Source: an uncultured Burkholderiales bacterium
GTDB taxonomy: Bacteria > Pseudomonadota > Gammaproteobacteria > Burkholderiales > Casimicrobiaceae
NCBI GenBank assembly: GCA_937944385.1
Contig: CALDYQ010000051.1
Coordinates: 1 to 54,384 of the forward strand
Direction of reading: 5' to 3'
Length of the DNA: 54,384 bases
In this document: one piece after another, positions 8,269 through 16,771 of the stretch
How the letters are laid out: each line of letters opens with the position of its first letter
Position numbering within the stretch: the first letter of the stretch is position 1
Program-made: the position numbers and the translations under genes
Notes under the pieces: generated by a model
What the model was told of the DNA's origin: nothing
Databases searched by the model: none
What the model saw: only the letters and a program-made list of their open reading frames with translations

Positions 8269-8536
8269 GTTCAAAAACCTTTCTTGGTTGGGGGTTGGCG
8301 GAACGAACGGCGACCCGTTCCTCTATTCGTTCATGCGCAATGCAAGATCCGTACAAAAAATACGCGGCGATTGTGACTCCCGTACTACTCAAGCTGACCG
8401 AAGCACGATGTTTGCGCGCTCGAAGGCTGTGCGGCGCGTCGAGCCGCCCGGCCGACCCATCGGGCTCGACGAAGACCGCCCATGTTCCAAAGCCGCTGGC
8501 ACGCACGACTCCGGCCTCGAAGGCAATGACGTTCAC
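8246..8536 (-). CDS. Possible remnant of a small gene upstream of the roadblock genes
   Basis: This 96-codon frame opens with GTG 8536 and overlaps the second roadblock-like gene by 23 nt. About the first 40 codons have GC-rich third positions typical of real genes here (VNVIAFEAGVVRASGFGTW, then FVEPDGSAGR), while the later part does not. It has no clear ribosome-binding site of its own. Together with the well-initiated ORF at 8594 in another frame, it suggests one gene split by a frameshift. No family is recognised. Confidence 0.3.
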   Translation of the reverse strand: MNVIAFEAGVVRASGFGTWAVFVEPDGSAGRLDAPHSLRARKHRASVSLSSTGVTIAAYFLYGSCIAHERIEERVAVRSANPQPRKVFEHALQSAQ

Positions 8537-8594
8537 CCCTCGCCGCTGAATTCACGTTGCTCACAACCACTCGTGGGCTCGCGGGCATCTTCAT
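8385..8594 (-). CDS. Doubtful small ORF with strong ribosome-binding site
   Basis: A 69-aa frame starts at ATG 8594 behind an unusually good AAGGAGGGA. Its first residues MKMPASPRVVVSNVNSAARG look acceptable, but the remainder is Arg-rich and resembles out-of-frame high-GC sequence. The neighbouring frame (8246-8536) has more protein-like codon use over the same stretch. The simplest reading is that translation starts here but the downstream coding frame was lost by a frameshift around the GGGG run near 8537. It precedes the roadblock genes and may once have been the first gene of that block. Confidence 0.3.
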   Translation of the reverse strand: MKMPASPRVVVSNVNSAARGERHCLRGRSRACQRLWNMGGLRRARWVGRAARRAAQPSSAQTSCFGQLE

Positions 8595-8673
8595 TTGTCC
8601 CTCCTTGCCACGCTCTCCGGCCCTCGAAAAACTGCAAACATGCCGGGTCATCGCGTTTTGCGTTGGATGATCA

Positions 8674-8694
8674 GGATTAATCTCAGTCTAATCC
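8674..8694. promoter_or_regulatory. Inverted repeat GGATTA-N9-TAATCC, possible operator
   Basis: Perfect 6-bp arms (8674-8679 and 8689-8694) flank a 9-nt spacer, giving the 21-bp dyad spacing usual for a dimeric regulator. It lies about 80 bp upstream of the ATG at 8594, where the promoter of the minus-strand BLUF/roadblock block is expected. No regulator gene is adjacent. The role is inferred from position only. Confidence 0.35.
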
Positions 8695-8930
8695 CATCAA
8701 CCGCTTCCCCGCAAGGACGTCAGCAGTGCGGGTATTCCTCGCGGCTCAGCATCCGCGACAACGCATCGTTCGTCGCCACCGTCGTCGCGTCGTCGGACGC
8801 GCCCAGTGGCTCAGTTGGGGGGGTTTGAGCCAGGCGCGCCCGCATGCCATCCGCCGTGCCGCGACAAAGCGGCCGGAGGGCTGCCTAGGCGAGGCGCCTC
8901 AGTACGGTGCTTGGGCACGGTGTCTGAGCA

Positions 8931-8951
8931 GGATGCCCAAAAGAGGCATCC
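8931..8951. terminator. Hairpin GGATGCC-N7-GGCATCC downstream of the ABC/phosphatase gene
   Basis: A perfect 7-bp stem with a 7-nt loop begins 9 nt after the stop of the ABC/phosphatase gene. There is no T-run after it, so it could be a weak terminator or a 3'-end stabilising structure rather than a strong intrinsic terminator. Confidence 0.35.
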
Positions 8952-8960
8952 ACGCGGCGC

Positions 8961-10193
8961 TTACAACTCGCTCAAAAACTGCCACTGCGCCTCGGATTGC
9001 ACGAACAGCGGCTGCAGTCGCCGAATTCGCTCGAGCGCAGCCAACGGCCTGGTGCCATCGATGCGCGCAACCAGTGCAGCAAGCATGAGACCGGTGCGTC
9101 CCAGCCCGGCCTTGCAGTGCACCACGATGCATTCACCCCGGTCGTGGGCAAGCAACAGCTCATCGAGCACTCGACTGAATGCCAATCTGTCCGGCGGTAC
9201 GCCCATGTCCGGCATCGGCAGATGCACGAGCCGAATGCCGAAGCGCGCAACGTCCTCGCGCGGATACCCCAGTGTCTCTTCGAGATTGACCAGATGCCGC
9301 ACACCATGCGCTGCGAGCGTAGACAGGGAAAGATCGAGCGCTTCGAGTAAACCGGGGCGTGGCATGCCGCCCAGGCTTCGTGGCTTGACCCAGACGAGGT
9401 GCGAGGGCGCACGGAAACGTAAACCCAGCGGTCGGTCGGGGTCATGCCCGACGAGCGGCAGGAGCGTCGCTGGGAGATCGGCCGGGCGCGGTCCGAGCAG
9501 CCAGCTTTGCGCCTTGGTCTCCGACACATGGCGCGCATCATGGGTCGCCAGAACGACGATCCGCGATTGCGCGAACTGCACGAGCGCATCGAATAGCAAC
9601 TTCTGAACGTGCGGGGAGCAATGAGCAGTCAGCTCATCGGCGAGGAGTGCGGGTGGCGACCGAAGAATCGCACGGGCAAGAGCCAAGACCTGCCGAAGTT
9701 CCATCGGCAAGCGAAAAACCGGCTCCAGCCAGATTTCACCCACCAGGTCGGCCAGATTGAAGCGGGCGAGCTGATCGAGGATGACGGTGCGTTGCTCACT
9801 CATCAGGACCGACCCGCGCTCGCTTTGGGTACCAGCGAGTTCGTCACACACCCGCGCGCCGGAACTGCTGGTTCGCTGATGGATGAGCTCGGGCAAACGC
9901 TCGTCTCCGAGGCGTCGACCGTCGGCGCTCCAGTCGCCCCAAACACGCAGAGCGCTTTGATGTCGCTGCGCACCAGCGAGCACTTTGAGCAAGGTGCTCT
10001 TGCCCGCGCCGCCCGCGCCGTAGACGAGATGAAGCGCGCCGCTCTGCCAATCGAAGGACAAGCCTTCGAATGCCACGTGCTCATTGAAGGCCGCACCGCC
10101 GCGCCGCACGCTGAGCCGCCGAATCGGCCCAAGGGTGTGCACCTCACGCGCTCCTGCCTGCACGGATGGGGACATCGGGATACTCTCGTCCAC
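8961..10193 (-). CDS. ABC ATPase domain fused to a dual-specificity protein phosphatase
   Basis: This 410-aa cytosolic protein combines two enzymes. Residues about 22-235 form an ABC-type ATPase: Walker A GAGGAGKST (59-67), a Q-loop candidate Gln106, a degenerate signature LPMELRQ (162-168) in place of LSGGQ, Walker B LLADE (183-187) and a switch His218 (ATHDARH). Residues about 265-410 form a dual-specificity phosphatase of the CDKN3/PTP type, with candidate general acid Asp329 (LPMPDMGVP) and the P-loop HCKAGLGRTG (Cys360, Arg366). There are no membrane segments and no permease gene nearby. GTG 10193 is preferred for its GGGGGGAAG site; ATG 10175 is the alternative. I know of no described protein with this pairing. 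Confidence 0.85.
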   Translation of the reverse strand: MDESIPMSPSVQAGAREVHTLGPIRRLSVRRGGAAFNEHVAFEGLSFDWQSGALHLVYGAGGAGKSTLLKVLAGAQRHQSALRVWGDWSADGRRLGDERLPELIHQRTSSSGARVCDELAGTQSERGSVLMSEQRTVILDQLARFNLADLVGEIWLEPVFRLPMELRQVLALARAILRSPPALLADELTAHCSPHVQKLLFDALVQFAQSRIVVLATHDARHVSETKAQSWLLGPRPADLPATLLPLVGHDPDRPLGLRFRAPSHLVWVKPRSLGGMPRPGLLEALDLSLSTLAAHGVRHLVNLEETLGYPREDVARFGIRLVHLPMPDMGVPPDRLAFSRVLDELLLAHDRGECIVVHCKAGLGRTGLMLAALVARIDGTRPLAALERIRRLQPLFVQSEAQWQFLSEL

Positions 10194-10218
10194 GTTGTGC
10201 AGCTTCCCCCCGCCCGCT

Positions 10219-10488
10219 TCAACTCAGGTCGATCTCGACCCGCTTGAGCCGGGCCCCAGCGCCAGCCTTGATGCGTACGGCAGCCTTGCGCACGCCGAAG
10301 TGGGCGGCCACGAGTGCGACCAGTTCCTCGTTGGCCTTGCCGTCGACTGGGGGCGCTTTCAGATGCGCGGTGAACGTCCCATCGGCTTCCTCCACGAGCA
10401 TCGAGCGCCGAGCGTTGGGCCTGGCCTGCACCTCGATGCGCCGAGTCGTTCGCGCCACCCCAAGCTGCGATGCCGTCGGGTTCTTCAC
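10219..10488 (-). CDS. DUF167/YggU family protein
   Basis: This 89-aa protein has the small alpha/beta DUF167 fold. The signature is present: IEVQARPNARRSML, then FTAHLKAPPVDGKANEELVALVA and the C-terminal VRIKAGAGARLKRVEI. Function is unknown in the family. It starts with GTG overlapping the DUF3147 stop (GTGA), so translation is coupled to the upstream membrane gene. The ABC/phosphatase gene begins 25 nt after its stop on the same strand and may be cotranscribed. Confidence 0.88.
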   Translation of the reverse strand: MKNPTASQLGVARTTRRIEVQARPNARRSMLVEEADGTFTAHLKAPPVDGKANEELVALVAAHFGVRKAAVRIKAGAGARLKRVEIDLS

Positions 10489-10844
10489 CAGAGACTGATG
10501 CCGAAGCGCCTGAGGACGAGCCCAAGTGCAGCAAGGCATGCGAGCGTCATCAGCACACTCGCGCCGAGCGCCCCCCAGAAGCCGAACCGCGCAAGCAGCG
10601 TTGGAAAGAGCGCGAACATCGGCAGGGTCGGCAGCACGTACCAGAACGTGTACCAAGCATGGTTCGCAATAGTCATCTCGGGCACCCGCTCGATGTGCAG
10701 CCAGACGAGCACAAGCACCGTCATGACAGGGAGTGCCGCAATGAAGCCGCCGAGCCGATCGCTGCGCTTGGCCACCTCGGAGACCAGCACGACGAGCGCT
10801 GCCGTGACGGCGTACTTCGTGACCAGTGCGGCCCACCCGTTCAT
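10485..10844 (-). CDS. DUF3147-like integral membrane protein
   Basis: This 119-aa protein has four predicted membrane helices. The family-like pattern is KYAVTAALVVLVSEVAKRSDRLGGFIAALP followed by VWLHIERVP and WYVLPTLPMFALFPTLL. The role is unknown. Its ATG at 10844 overlaps the ctaA stop by 4 nt and its stop overlaps the DUF167 start, so it sits in the ctaA transcription unit. Confidence 0.8.
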   Translation of the reverse strand: MNGWAALVTKYAVTAALVVLVSEVAKRSDRLGGFIAALPVMTVLVLVWLHIERVPEMTIANHAWYTFWYVLPTLPMFALFPTLLARFGFWGALGASVLMTLACLAALGLVLRRFGISLW

Positions 10845-11992
10845 GCGATCCGCTGGGCCCGGCTGCGCCACGCCGCGATCAGCAGTGTGGCCAGCAGCAC
10901 GGCGGCAAAAAAGTTGTGCGCAGTCGCAAGCAGGATCGGCTGGTCGAAGATGACCGTGCCGATGCCGATCAGGATCTGCGCGAGCAGCGCCGTTTTGATC
11001 CAGATCGCCTCACGCCGGAGCCCCGGGTTGCCACGCATGAGCACAAGTGCGGCCGCCACGATGATGACCGTGACCGCGAGTGCACCCAGACGATGCGCCC
11101 AGTGAATCGCTTTGAGTCCCTCGATCGAGAGCATGGTGCCGTCGGGGTTCTTGCCGAGTTCGCGCATGAGCGTGAAGCCCTCGGCGTAATCCACGCGGGG
11201 GGCGAGCGTGCCGTGGCAGCCCGGGAAGTCGGGGCAGGCGAGCACCGCGTAGTTCGTGCTGACCCAGCCGCCCAGGAAGATCTGCCCGTAGAGTGCGGCG
11301 ATCGCGAGCCACACGAGCAAGCGTGCCATCGGGGGTGCGCCGACGCGCGCCGCCTGAACCTCGCCTGCCCGCTCCCGTTCGCGCATCCAGAACCAGATGA
11401 GCAAGGCAAACAGCGTCATCCCGCCGATCAGGTGCGCCGTCACCACGATCGGCATCAGTTTGAGCGTCACCGTCCACTTGCCGAACAGCCCCTGAGCCAG
11501 GACGACCGTAAGCAGAAGAAGCGGCCAGCCCAGTCCCGCGGGGACCATGGCGCCCCCCGCCCGGGCCCGTGCCGACGCATCCGCTGCATGCCAGCGTCCC
11601 GCGGCCGCACGCGCGACCATCACCACGATCAGGGCGCCGATGAAGCTAGCCACATAGCGATGCAGCATCTCGATCCAGGCCTTGCCGTGCGACACCGGTC
11701 CGTGCGTGCCGCCCTGCTCCGCGATCGCTTGGTCGATCTCGGCCTTGGCCTGCGTGGGCAGGAATTGGCCGTAGCACCCCGGCCAGTCGGGGCAGCCTAG
11801 CCCACTGTCGGTGAGTCGAACGAAGGCGCCGAAGGCGATCAGGTCGAGCGTGACAAACGCGGTGAGCGCGACGAGCTTGCCCCAGGAGAGGCGCCACCCG
11901 GCCCACAGCGCCGCGGCGAGGATGCCGACCCAGATCAGCAGGTTGACGGTACTGAGCGAGAACTGCCAGAGGATCGGCGCGTCGGTAGTCAT
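10841..11992 (-). CDS. ctaA: Heme A synthase (COX15/CtaA)
   Basis: This 383-aa multi-pass membrane enzyme oxidises heme O to heme A for cytochrome c oxidase. Two internally duplicated cysteine loops are visible, CPDWPGCYGQ in the first half and CPDFPGCHGT in the second. The expected haem-ligand histidines occur in EMLHRYVAS, VTAHLIGG, IHWAHRLGA and ATAHNFFAA. A minus-strand TACAAT at 12026-12031 would start the transcript about 26 nt upstream of the ATG. It heads the unit ctaA-DUF3147-DUF167. No ctaB or oxidase subunits are in the window. Confidence 0.95.
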   Translation of the reverse strand: MTTDAPILWQFSLSTVNLLIWVGILAAALWAGWRLSWGKLVALTAFVTLDLIAFGAFVRLTDSGLGCPDWPGCYGQFLPTQAKAEIDQAIAEQGGTHGPVSHGKAWIEMLHRYVASFIGALIVVMVARAAAGRWHAADASARARAGGAMVPAGLGWPLLLLTVVLAQGLFGKWTVTLKLMPIVVTAHLIGGMTLFALLIWFWMRERERAGEVQAARVGAPPMARLLVWLAIAALYGQIFLGGWVSTNYAVLACPDFPGCHGTLAPRVDYAEGFTLMRELGKNPDGTMLSIEGLKAIHWAHRLGALAVTVIIVAAALVLMRGNPGLRREAIWIKTALLAQILIGIGTVIFDQPILLATAHNFFAAVLLATLLIAAWRSRAQRIA

Positions 11993-12025
11993 GGTGCGGG
12001 CAGACAGCGTGTAATTGTCGCCACG

Positions 12026-12031
12026 ATTGTA
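12026..12031 (-). promoter_or_regulatory. -10 element TACAAT for ctaA
   Basis: TACAAT on the minus strand lies 33 nt upstream of the ctaA ATG and follows a T-rich stretch. The -35 element is not clear. The intergenic space to ubiB (176 bp) must carry divergent promoters. Confidence 0.4.
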
Positions 12032-12156
12032 AAAAACGGGTGGCGCCCGGTTTCGGAGGGGCCTGCGCTCCGGGTAGCCATGAATATCGACATCGCGCAG
12101 CGCCGCCGAACCTTCGCGGTACGCCGGTGCCGCCCGACGGGTGTCGACGCGGCTCC

Positions 12157-12162
12157 TAGAAT
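12157..12162 (+). promoter_or_regulatory. -10 element TAGAAT 6 nt before the ubiB ATG (leaderless start)
   Basis: TAGAAT ends 6 nt before the ubiB ATG, so transcription would begin at or within a base or two of the start codon. No Shine-Dalgarno sequence is present in the gap. The -35 region CCGACG at 12134-12139 is only weakly consensus-like. Confidence 0.5.
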
Positions 12163-12168
12163 CGGTCT

Positions 12169-13719
12169 ATGCGTTTGTTCCGCCTCGCCCGCATCCTCGG
12201 CGCGTTCCGTCGGCATGGGCTCGATGAGTTCGTCTTTCGCGACGGGTCAAACCCGTGGTTGCGCTTTGCCGGACGACTTCTCGCCACGGGCGGTCACAGC
12301 GAGCCCCGCGGCGTGCGGCTTCGGCGAGCGCTCGAGGAACTGGGCCCGATCTTCGTGAAATTTGGGCAGGTCCTATCGACGCGGCCGGATCTGATCCCGC
12401 CCGACATCGCAGGCGAACTCGCCAAGCTGCAGGACAGGGTGCCACCGTTTCCAGCCGAGCAGGTGCGCGCCGTACTCGAGGCGGCCTACGGCTGCACGGT
12501 CGAAGAGAAATTCACCGCGTTCGACTGGACGCCGGTCGCGAGCGCGTCGGTCGCGCAGGTGCATTTTGCGAAGATCGCGCTCCGGCAGGGCGAGACGACC
12601 GTCGAGCGCGACGTGGCTGTGAAGGTGCTCCGGCCCAACATCCTGCCGGTGATCGAAAGCGATCTTGCACTGCTGCGTGTGCTTGCCCGGCTGGCCGAGC
12701 GCGTCTCTGCCGATGCGAAGCGGCTGCGCCCGCCCGAGGTGGTCGCCGAGTTCGACAAGTATCTGCACGACGAGCTCGACCTCATCCGCGAGGCAGCCAA
12801 CTGCTCGCAGCTCCGGCGCAACTTCGCGGGCTCGTCGCTCCTCTACATGCCTGAGGTGTATTGGGACTGGTGCGAGCCGACCGTGATGGTGATGGAGCGG
12901 CTCTACGCGACCCCGGTGAACCAGGTCGACGAGCTTCGCGCCGCCGGGGTGAACATCGAGAAGCTCGCCCGCGACGGCGTGGAAATCTTCTTCACGCAGG
13001 TGTTTCGCGACGGCTTCTTCCACGCCGACATGCACCCGGGCAACATCGCCGTGCGTACCGACCCGGGCCATGTGGGACAGTACGTCGGCATGGACTTTGG
13101 CATCGTGGGCACGTTGACCGATGTCGATCGGCGCTATCTCGCCGAGAACTTCCTCGCCTTCTTCCGGCGCGACTACCGGCGGGTGGCCATGGCCCACATC
13201 GAATCCGGCTGGGTGCCGCCCGGCACCCGGCCGGATGAACTCGAGAACGCGGTGCGCAGCGTCTGCGAGCCTGTGTTCGACCGGCCGCTCGCCGAGATCT
13301 CGTTTGGCAAGGTGCTCCTGCGGCTGTTCAGCGTCTCGCGCCGCTTCAACGTGGAGATTCAGCCGCAGCTCGTGCTTTTGCAGAAAACCCTGCTCAACGT
13401 GGAGGGCCTGGGCCGTCAGCTCGACCCCTACCTCGATCTCTGGGCCACGGCTCAGCCGTTCCTCGAACGCTGGATGCGCGAGCAAATCGGCCCGGAGGCC
13501 TATCGCCGGCGGCTGCTCGAACAGGCGCCCTATCTCGCCGCCACCCTGCCCGAGTGGCCGCGGCTCATCCACGACGCACTCACCCGCGCCTCCGCGCCGC
13601 CCGCTCCCCCACCGCCACCGGCGACGGTGAGCCTCTGGACGAATGTGTGGCTTGCCCTGATCGCCTTCGCCCTGCTTGCGATACTCGGCACGATTTGGAT
13701 CCCGCTCTTGCTCGACTGA
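12169..13719 (+). CDS. ubiB: Atypical kinase/ATPase UbiB of ubiquinone biosynthesis
   Basis: This 516-aa protein kinase-like ATPase is required for ubiquinone synthesis. Family motifs are visible: the KxGQ motif in [17 protein letters not shown], the Ala-rich loop [14 protein letters not shown], the catalytic [11 protein letters not shown] and the metal-binding [10 protein letters not shown] Pro-rich linker (about residue 470) leads to a C-terminal hydrophobic helix that anchors it to the membrane. The start at 12169 is supported by the adjacent -10 element. It converges with the glutamine-synthetase-like gene with one base between the stop codons. Confidence 0.95.
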   Translation: MRLFRLARILGAFRRHGLDEFVFRDGSNPWLRFAGRLLATGGHSEPRGVRLRRALEELGPIFVKFGQVLSTRPDLIPPDIAGELAKLQDRVPPFPAEQVRAVLEAAYGCTVEEKFTAFDWTPVASASVAQVHFAKIALRQGETTVERDVAVKVLRPNILPVIESDLALLRVLARLAERVSADAKRLRPPEVVAEFDKYLHDELDLIREAANCSQLRRNFAGSSLLYMPEVYWDWCEPTVMVMERLYATPVNQVDELRAAGVNIEKLARDGVEIFFTQVFRDGFFHADMHPGNIAVRTDPGHVGQYVGMDFGIVGTLTDVDRRYLAENFLAFFRRDYRRVAMAHIESGWVPPGTRPDELENAVRSVCEPVFDRPLAEISFGKVLLRLFSVSRRFNVEIQPQLVLLQKTLLNVEGLGRQLDPYLDLWATAQPFLERWMREQIGPEAYRRRLLEQAPYLAATLPEWPRLIHDALTRASAPPAPPPPPATVSLWTNVWLALIAFALLAILGTIWIPLLLD

Positions 13720-13720
13720 G

Positions 13721-15181
13721 TCAGAGCAGGTATTCGCGCCGCTGCCAGTTGCGACTCGCGGCGCGGCGCGCCCCCTCGCCGTCGGCGCGGTCCACGGCCT
13801 CGGCATGCCGACGAAGCGCGCTCGTGACGAGTGCCGACCACGCCTCGACGAAGATGGGGCCGAACGTGCGTTCGATGAACGGACTCGCCCGGAAATCGGC
13901 GAGCGCATCCGCCGCCTCCTGCGTGATCAGCGCCCCTTCGGCATAGGGCGATTCACAGGGTGGCGGCGGCATGAGCGATCGTTCCACCCCATCGAGTCCG
14001 GCCGCTGCGAGTGCGGCGAGCACGAGCCAAGGGTTCGCGAGCGGCTCGGGGAGCCGATGTTCGATGCGCGTCGCATCGAGCGAGACCCCGCGCTCGGCGT
14101 CGAGCACACGCAGCATCGCGCCTCGGTTGTCACGCCCCCAGAGATTGCGCTGGGGCGACAGTGCCGCGGCGCGGAAGCGCTCGTAGCCGTTCAACGTGGG
14201 CACCGCAAGTGTGGTCATGGCCGGAGCGTGCGCGAGCTCGCCCGCGATCACCTGCCCGGCGAGTGGCGAGAGACCCTGAGCATCCGCAAAGACGTTGCGG
14301 CCGCTCGCCCGATCCACCCAGCAATGGTGCACATGCCAGCCGCTCGCCATGACGCCTTCCCACGGCGGGCGGCAGATGAAGCTCGAGAACCAGGCCTCGC
14401 GCGCCAGCAACGGCGGTACGAGCCCGCGCAGCAACGCAAGGCTGCGGGCGGCCTCGGCCGCATCCTGCGCATCGAGCACGAGCTCGAACTGGCTCGGCCC
14501 CATCTCGATTTCGAGCGAGGCGAGCGGCAGTCCGAGCGCAGCCGTGATCGAAGCGATGCGGTCGAAGAGCCGCTGGCAGACCCAGGCGTTACGATCAGAG
14601 AGCAGCTGATGGCCCGGGTGCAGAAGTCCGAGCGCATTCGCCTCCGGCGCCCCGCCGGGCCAGGCGGCCTGGTCCGCCGGATCCGGCGGCCGGGCGACCG
14701 ACCAGACGTGGAACTCGACTTCGAGCCCGACGCGCAGCCCGTAACCCGCCTGTCGGAGCCGTTCGAGACTGCCGGCAAGGATGTGCTGCGGGTCGAGCGC
14801 AAGCGCAGCCCCGGTGCGCGCATCCTGCGCCGTGCAGGGCAGGAACGCCACGTGCGGCGTATGCACCGGGTCTGGCACGAGGGGCGGCGCCGAGAGGTCG
14901 GGTCGCCACAGCATGTCCCCCACCATCGCAAAGTCGGTGAGCTGCGGAAACTCATGCGCCATGCGTTCGGCGTCGAACACCGGCAGCGCCGTGCGGCCGC
15001 TCGAATCCTTGAGCGCAAGCGAGGACGCGGCGCGCACACCCTCTGCCAACGCCCGCGGCCAGGCGCGCGGCAACAACGTCTTGGCGTGCCAGCGACCATG
15101 TAGGTCGCACCAGGCAAGGCGCAACTGCTCGATCTTCCTTGACTCCAGCTCGCGCAGGCATTCGGCAGCGGTCAAGACCAC
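13721..15181 (-). CDS. Glutamine-synthetase-like enzyme (gamma-glutamylamide ligase type)
   Basis: This 486-aa protein belongs to the glutamine synthetase superfamily, closer in character to the amine-glutamylating members (PuuA/GlnT-like) than to GlnA. Visible landmarks are IEQLRLAWCDLHGRWHAK at the N-terminus, the metal-binding EIEMGPSQFELV (usual GPGQ has Ser here), the WHVHHCW loop (usual HxHxS) and the nucleotide/glutamate loop DNRGAMLRV. GTG 15181 is chosen behind GGGTGGG; TTG 15175 is possible. It lies 22 nt downstream of the Rieske oxygenase gene on the same strand, an arrangement reminiscent of aniline degradation where a GS-like enzyme glutamylates the amine before dioxygenation (inference). 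Confidence 0.85.
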   Translation of the reverse strand: MVLTAAECLRELESRKIEQLRLAWCDLHGRWHAKTLLPRAWPRALAEGVRAASSLALKDSSGRTALPVFDAERMAHEFPQLTDFAMVGDMLWRPDLSAPPLVPDPVHTPHVAFLPCTAQDARTGAALALDPQHILAGSLERLRQAGYGLRVGLEVEFHVWSVARPPDPADQAAWPGGAPEANALGLLHPGHQLLSDRNAWVCQRLFDRIASITAALGLPLASLEIEMGPSQFELVLDAQDAAEAARSLALLRGLVPPLLAREAWFSSFICRPPWEGVMASGWHVHHCWVDRASGRNVFADAQGLSPLAGQVIAGELAHAPAMTTLAVPTLNGYERFRAAALSPQRNLWGRDNRGAMLRVLDAERGVSLDATRIEHRLPEPLANPWLVLAALAAAGLDGVERSLMPPPPCESPYAEGALITQEAADALADFRASPFIERTFGPIFVEAWSALVTSALRRHAEAVDRADGEGARRAASRNWQRREYLL

Positions 15182-15203
15182 GGTGTGCCCACCCAAACGT
15201 CCA

Positions 15204-16574
15204 TCAGAGCGACCATGGTGAGCGCGCCCGCAATGCGGCGTGCATCTCGACCCAATGCGCAGACCAGTCGGCCGCCCGCGTGATGCCGTCGAAGGTGCGC
15301 AGGCCGTGTATCGCCGCTGGCGCATGGAGCCCGTCCGGAGGCGCCCCATCGCTGCCGCTTGCGGCATCGAGCGCGGCCGCGAGCAGCCGCCGCCAGGCGA
15401 TGATCACCTTGTCCGTGCTGCCCAAATGTTCGCGTGTGCGGTCGGCGATCGGCCCCATGCTCTCGACCGCCCACTGGTCATGCACATTGATGTCCTCGCC
15501 CATGCCGAGGAAGGTCTCCTGCATGCGGGCCGGATCGAACCCCCAATCGTTGTGGCGACCAACCCTCGGGATGTAGTCGGGGAGATCGATGGTGGCCAGG
15601 CGCTGCGCGCGCATGGTCGCCTGATCGAGTGGATCCGCGTAGCTCGTGAAGATCGAGAACCAATAGGTGTGCGTGTCATTCACCGGCAGGTGGTGCTGGG
15701 TGATCGTGATCGTTTCCGAGAGCGGGATCACGAAGGTGTGCGGAAAGAGGGCCTGGGTCACCCGCACATGCATGCGCGCCGCGTCGATCGGCCGCAGTGT
15801 CGTGATCTCCACGCCCCAGTCGGTCGGCGTGAATGCGATTTCGGGTTGCGCTCGCTCGCGCAGCACGCGTGTCATCGGCCAGCGCTCGCCGTCGACCTCG
15901 CCTGCCGAAGCGCCACGAAACTGACGGCCGAACTGCCCTTCGGTCGATTCGTCCCGGAAGTAGCGGTGCAGGTAGGACGGATGCGCTGGATCGATGCCCA
16001 CCTCGAAGGCCTGCAGCCAGTTGCAGCGCCACAGCCCCTTGAAGGCGAAGCTGTGCGATGCCGGTGCCCGGTGACAGGGCAGGTCGGGCGCAGGCGGCGG
16101 CGGGCCATCGCCGAGAAAGGCGTAGACGACCCCGGCACGTTCGACCGCGGGATAGCTCTTCTGCCGCACGGACTGACATAGCCGTGAGTCGGCGGGCTCG
16201 GCGGGCGTTTCGAGACAGCGTCCGTCGGCGGCGAACTTCCAGCCGTGGAACGGGCAGCGCAGCGCGAACTCGGCGCTTCCTTCGGTTGCAGCCTCGTATC
16301 GGGCGAAGGCGAGGTCGGCTCCGCGATGAGGACACGGCCGTTCGAGTAGCCCCCACCGGCTCGGCTCGCCAGGCCGCCCGGCAGCCGCGCGAAAGAGCAC
16401 GAGATCCTCGCCGAGCACCCGCACCCGCTTGACCGGTCGGTCACGCATCCGCGGGTCGAGCGTGGGGTCGAACTCATCGACAAGGGCGATGGGCTGCCAA
16501 TAGTGACGATGGAGGGTGCCACCGGGGGTTCCTGGTCCCACGCGGGTCAGGCGTTCGTTCTGGGCGGCGCGCAT
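15204..16574 (-). CDS. Rieske non-haem iron oxygenase, alpha subunit
   Basis: This 456-aa protein is the terminal component of an aromatic-ring or related oxygenase. The Rieske 2Fe-2S ligands are Cys81/His83 (CPHRGADL) and Cys107/His110 (CPFHGWKF). The mononuclear iron site is indicated by the motif around Glu191-Asp195 with His198 and His203 (DPAHPSYLH). The sequence resembles phthalate-dioxygenase-like single-component oxygenases, which need an external reductase; none is encoded nearby. ATG 16574 has AGGAG 7 nt upstream. It is followed by the GS-like gene and is divergent from a sodium:solute symporter, so the three may form an amine uptake and oxidation module (inference). Confidence 0.92.
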   Translation of the reverse strand: MRAAQNERLTRVGPGTPGGTLHRHYWQPIALVDEFDPTLDPRMRDRPVKRVRVLGEDLVLFRAAAGRPGEPSRWGLLERPCPHRGADLAFARYEAATEGSAEFALRCPFHGWKFAADGRCLETPAEPADSRLCQSVRQKSYPAVERAGVVYAFLGDGPPPPAPDLPCHRAPASHSFAFKGLWRCNWLQAFEVGIDPAHPSYLHRYFRDESTEGQFGRQFRGASAGEVDGERWPMTRVLRERAQPEIAFTPTDWGVEITTLRPIDAARMHVRVTQALFPHTFVIPLSETITITQHHLPVNDTHTYWFSIFTSYADPLDQATMRAQRLATIDLPDYIPRVGRHNDWGFDPARMQETFLGMGEDINVHDQWAVESMGPIADRTREHLGSTDKVIIAWRRLLAAALDAASGSDGAPPDGLHAPAAIHGLRTFDGITRAADWSAHWVEMHAALRARSPWSL

Positions 16575-16714
16575 GCAGGTGCTCCTGGCCCTGATTGACG
16601 AGATGCGTACACGATAGCCGAACGACGCGCGCTCGGCATCGGTGCGTTCCGCCCCCCAACCGCACCGGCGAGGGAGCGCGATTCCAAGTGCCCCTGATCG
16701 CGTAAACACTTGTT

Positions 16715-16742
16715 TTTTCAGCCTTTCCGCGCTTCCTATAAT
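16715..16742 (+). promoter_or_regulatory. Sigma-70-type promoter for the symporter gene
   Basis: A perfect -10 TATAAT (16737-16742) follows a T-rich -35 candidate TTTTCA (16715-16720) with a 16-bp spacer. The predicted leader before ATG 16772 is about 20 nt and contains the GGGGG ribosome site. Confidence 0.65.
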
Positions 16743-16771
16743 CGCGCGTTCACACGTTGCGGGGGCGCGTC

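Larger units (their letters stand above)
8595..8960. other. Spacer between the ABC/phosphatase gene and the BLUF block
   Basis: I see no convincing gene in this 366-bp stretch. It holds an inverted repeat at 8674-8694, a GAGGCGCCTC palindrome at 8891-8900, a run of seven G near 8818-8824 and a 7-bp hairpin at 8931-8951. The promoter of the BLUF/roadblock block is expected in the 8600-8720 part. The half nearer 8650-8710 is visibly more AT-rich than its surroundings. Confidence 0.5.

Noticed and set aside
12373-13908. 511-codon minus-strand ORF opposite ubiB
   Set aside because: ubiB carries all family motifs; the antisense product is a composition artefact of high-GC third positions.
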